A stretch of DNA of 64,000 nt from Arcobacter_B sp049472135 (GTDB lineage: Bacteria > Campylobacterota > Campylobacteria > Campylobacterales > Arcobacteraceae): the NCBI RefSeq assembly GCF_049472135.1, contig NZ_JBMOVV010000006.1, forward strand, positions 1 to 64,000, read 5' to 3'. The notes below the pieces were generated by a model that made no database searches, was not told where the DNA came from, and saw nothing but the letters and a program-made list of their open reading frames with translations. Position numbers and translations under genes: made by a program. This document shows, one piece after another, positions 62,615 through 64,000 of the stretch; positions within the stretch are counted from its first letter, which is position 1, and every line of letters begins with the position of its first letter.

Positions 62615-62785
62615 AAATATTTTAAAACTATGTGGAAATTTAAAAATAGAAAAAAAGATGGAAGTGAAGATAAAGACTTTAAGTATTTTGATTAAACTCT
62701 TTTTTTATCACTGAAATAAAAACTGCTAAAGAGACTAAAAGTGTTGCAATTAAAAGTTTCATTGTAAATACTTCTTCTAAAAAAG
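62615..62785 (+). repeat. 171-bp direct repeat, right copy
   Basis: Partner of 60238-60408, one mismatch. It starts 25 bp after the last recognisable transposase sequence and runs into the intact eamA gene. Confidence 0.92.
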
Positions 62786-63575
62786 CTACACTTAAAACTA
62801 TAGCAATCACAGGAACAAGCAGTTGTAAAATACTTGCAGTAACTATTGTAATTTTTGGCAATACCTTATACCAAATCACATACCCAATAGCTGAAGTTAT
62901 ACTTCCTGATAAAAAACTAAGCATAATTCCTTCTAAACTAAAGTTTAATGACTCAAAAGATACAAAGATAAAAAACATACAAGTAAAAAATAAAGCTTTT
63001 AAAAAATTATCATAGGTAATAAACAAAGCATCACTAGTTGCCTTACCTATTACTGAATAAATACCCCAAGCAATACCAGATATAATCATCAAAAATAAAT
63101 GAAAATATGAAATAGCGAAATCACCACTTGGATATAAAAGATAAACCAAACCAGTAAAAGCTAAAACTATTCCAATTAGTTTATTTAGATTTATTTTCTC
63201 TTTAAAAAATAGTGAGCTAATAAGCATTGTTAATTGTACAGCTGTAAATAAAAGAAGTGTTCCAAAACCTGCTTCTAAATTTAAGTATGAGTATGAAAAT
63301 CCAATAGCGTATAAAAAAAGCATGAAAGAGCTAAGCCAATTATTTTTAAGATTTATTTTTTTTAATTTAAATTCTGACTTTTTATTTTCTCTAAAAGCTA
63401 ATAAAAGAACTAAAGTTAAAAAAGCGAAAAAGACTCTAAAGAAAGTAAAAGAGTAAGCATCAATATAGTTATTTACTAGTGCTATTTTACATAAGATAGA
63501 GTTAAGACTTAAAAATAGTAAAGAAAGAGCTATTAAACCAATTAGGTTAAACTCATTTCTTTCTATTTTTATCAT
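62679..63575 (-). CDS. EamA/DMT-family transporter
   Basis: Ten-helix drug/metabolite transporter of 298 residues made of two EamA repeats. IALSLLFLSLNSILCKIAL, FRVFFAFLTLVLLLAFRE, FAISYFHLFLMIISGIAWGIYSVIGK and SSITSAIGYVIWYKVLP-type stretches are typical. Substrate unknown. Start ATG 63575 lies 4 bp after the TolC-like gene's stop, so the two are probably cotranscribed. Confidence 0.88.
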   Translation of the reverse strand: MIKIERNEFNLIGLIALSLLFLSLNSILCKIALVNNYIDAYSFTFFRVFFAFLTLVLLLAFRENKKSEFKLKKINLKNNWLSSFMLFLYAIGFSYSYLNLEAGFGTLLLFTAVQLTMLISSLFFKEKINLNKLIGIVLAFTGLVYLLYPSGDFAISYFHLFLMIISGIAWGIYSVIGKATSDALFITYDNFLKALFFTCMFFIFVSFESLNFSLEGIMLSFLSGSITSAIGYVIWYKVLPKITIVTASILQLLVPVIAIVLSVAFLEEVFTMKLLIATLLVSLAVFISVIKKEFNQNT

Positions 63576-63579
63576 CTTA

Positions 63580-64000
63580 TTACTCTACTTCAAAAATTCT
63601 ATCAAGTGTCGCAATTGATAAATACTTATCGAAATATGCTCTATTGTATTTCTGTTTCGCAGAAGTTAATAAGAAGTTTGCATCTGTTAAATCCGTAGAT
63701 GTTGAAACTCCTTCTTTAAATCTGTTATTAACAATTTCATAGTTCTCTTTTGCTTGTTTTAAAGCTAAAGAGGCTGTTTCAAAATTATCACTTGCTACAT
63801 CAAGAGCTGATCTTGCATTTTCATACTGTAAATTTATATCAAGTTGTGTTTTTTGAATTTGAGTTTTTAACTTAGATATTTGTGTATTATAAATAGCAAC
63901 TTGTGTTTTTGTAGCTCCACCATTATATAAATTCCAAGAAGCACTTAAAGTTGCTACATTTTGATTGTCATTTCCATCTATTTCGTTAAAACCTAAATCC
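63580..64000 (-). CDS. TolC-family outer-membrane efflux protein, 3' part only
   Basis: The last 139 residues of an outer-membrane efflux channel; the gene continues beyond 64000. SASWNLYNGGATKTQ, LDINLQYENARSALDVA and RFKEGVSTSTDLTDANFLL are the coiled-coil and equatorial repeats of TolC proteins. It ends 4 bp before the eamA start on the same strand. Partner pump genes would lie outside the window. Confidence 0.9.
   Translation of the reverse strand, partial: DLGFNEIDGNDNQNVATLSASWNLYNGGATKTQVAIYNTQISKLKTQIQKTQLDINLQYENARSALDVASDNFETASLALKQAKENYEIVNNRFKEGVSTSTDLTDANFLLTSAKQKYNRAYFDKYLSIATLDRIFEVE

Noticed and set aside
62517..62714. Plus-strand ORF of 65 codons
   Set aside because: It mixes transposase debris with the duplicated 3' end of the 50-aa gene; no ribosome-binding site and no coherent protein.
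1..64000. CRISPR arrays, tRNA or rRNA genes, prophage genes
   Set aside because: No regularly spaced repeats, no cloverleaf-like sequence and no phage structural genes were seen in the intergenic DNA; a covariance-model scan would be needed to be certain.

Overview
The window is a very A+T-rich bacterial chromosome segment. Gene content fits the Campylobacterota, most likely the Arcobacter group (Arcobacteraceae): glyA, a SPOR protein and trpE in a row; pdxJ-pdxA; pyrH-rpoZ-spoT-tyrS; rplY-pth-lptG; a full-length NifU with NifS; CheV; and a two-component system next to nhaA. The genus is inference; there is no rRNA or tRNA gene in the window to test it.

Layout. 1-13.8 kb (+): housekeeping genes for one-carbon, tryptophan and PLP synthesis, UMP kinase, RNA polymerase omega, (p)ppGpp, TyrRS and a cell-wall amidase. 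13.8-16.4 kb (-): rplY-pth-lptG-nudix. 16.5-20 kb (+): folD-lepB-rpiB, a 38-aa membrane peptide and a YfbR-like HD protein. 20-22 kb (-): an outer-membrane receptor carrying the CxxxM and HxM copper ligands of OprC. 22-31.5 kb: DNA repair (nth, uvrB), a greA-argC cluster, tcdA, cheV, argH. 31.6-41.2 kb: an iron-sulfur and sulfur island, with nifS-nifU facing away from a polar amino-acid ABC pair and then sufBCDSE plus a SufT-like gene. 41.4-49.6 kb: signalling proteins (GAF-GGDEF-EAL, an HBM chemoreceptor, a dCache-type diguanylate cyclase), an NhaC-type antiporter and an RraA-like protein. 49.6-52.4 kb: copZ-like, arsR and copA. 53-59.3 kb: pyrC, an orphan solute-binding protein, yjbQ, and nhaA-response regulator-histidine kinase. 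59.3-62.8 kb: an accessory patch with a MITE-like element, a G8 tract, small membrane proteins, a toxin-like/immunity-like pair, decayed genes and an IS3 remnant, enclosed by a 171-bp direct repeat. 62.7-64 kb: an EamA transporter and the 3' end of a TolC-type gene.

Most notable points. (1) Three copies of one palindrome, AAATAGGA-N9-TCCTATTT, sit in the promoter regions of nifSU and suf, implying a common Fe-S regulator acting on two assembly systems. (2) Two reading frames, the amidase and the ABC permease, appear to start at ATT or ATC, because no ATG, GTG or TTG explains their signal peptide, N-terminus and Shine-Dalgarno position. (3) A glycine-zipper, bacteriocin-like ORF without any normal start codon precedes a four-helix membrane protein inside a duplicated, IS-scarred patch. 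(4) Copper handling combines an OprC-type receptor with a copZ-arsR-copA operon that has its own palindromic operator. All functional calls come from reading the sequence; no database search was possible.
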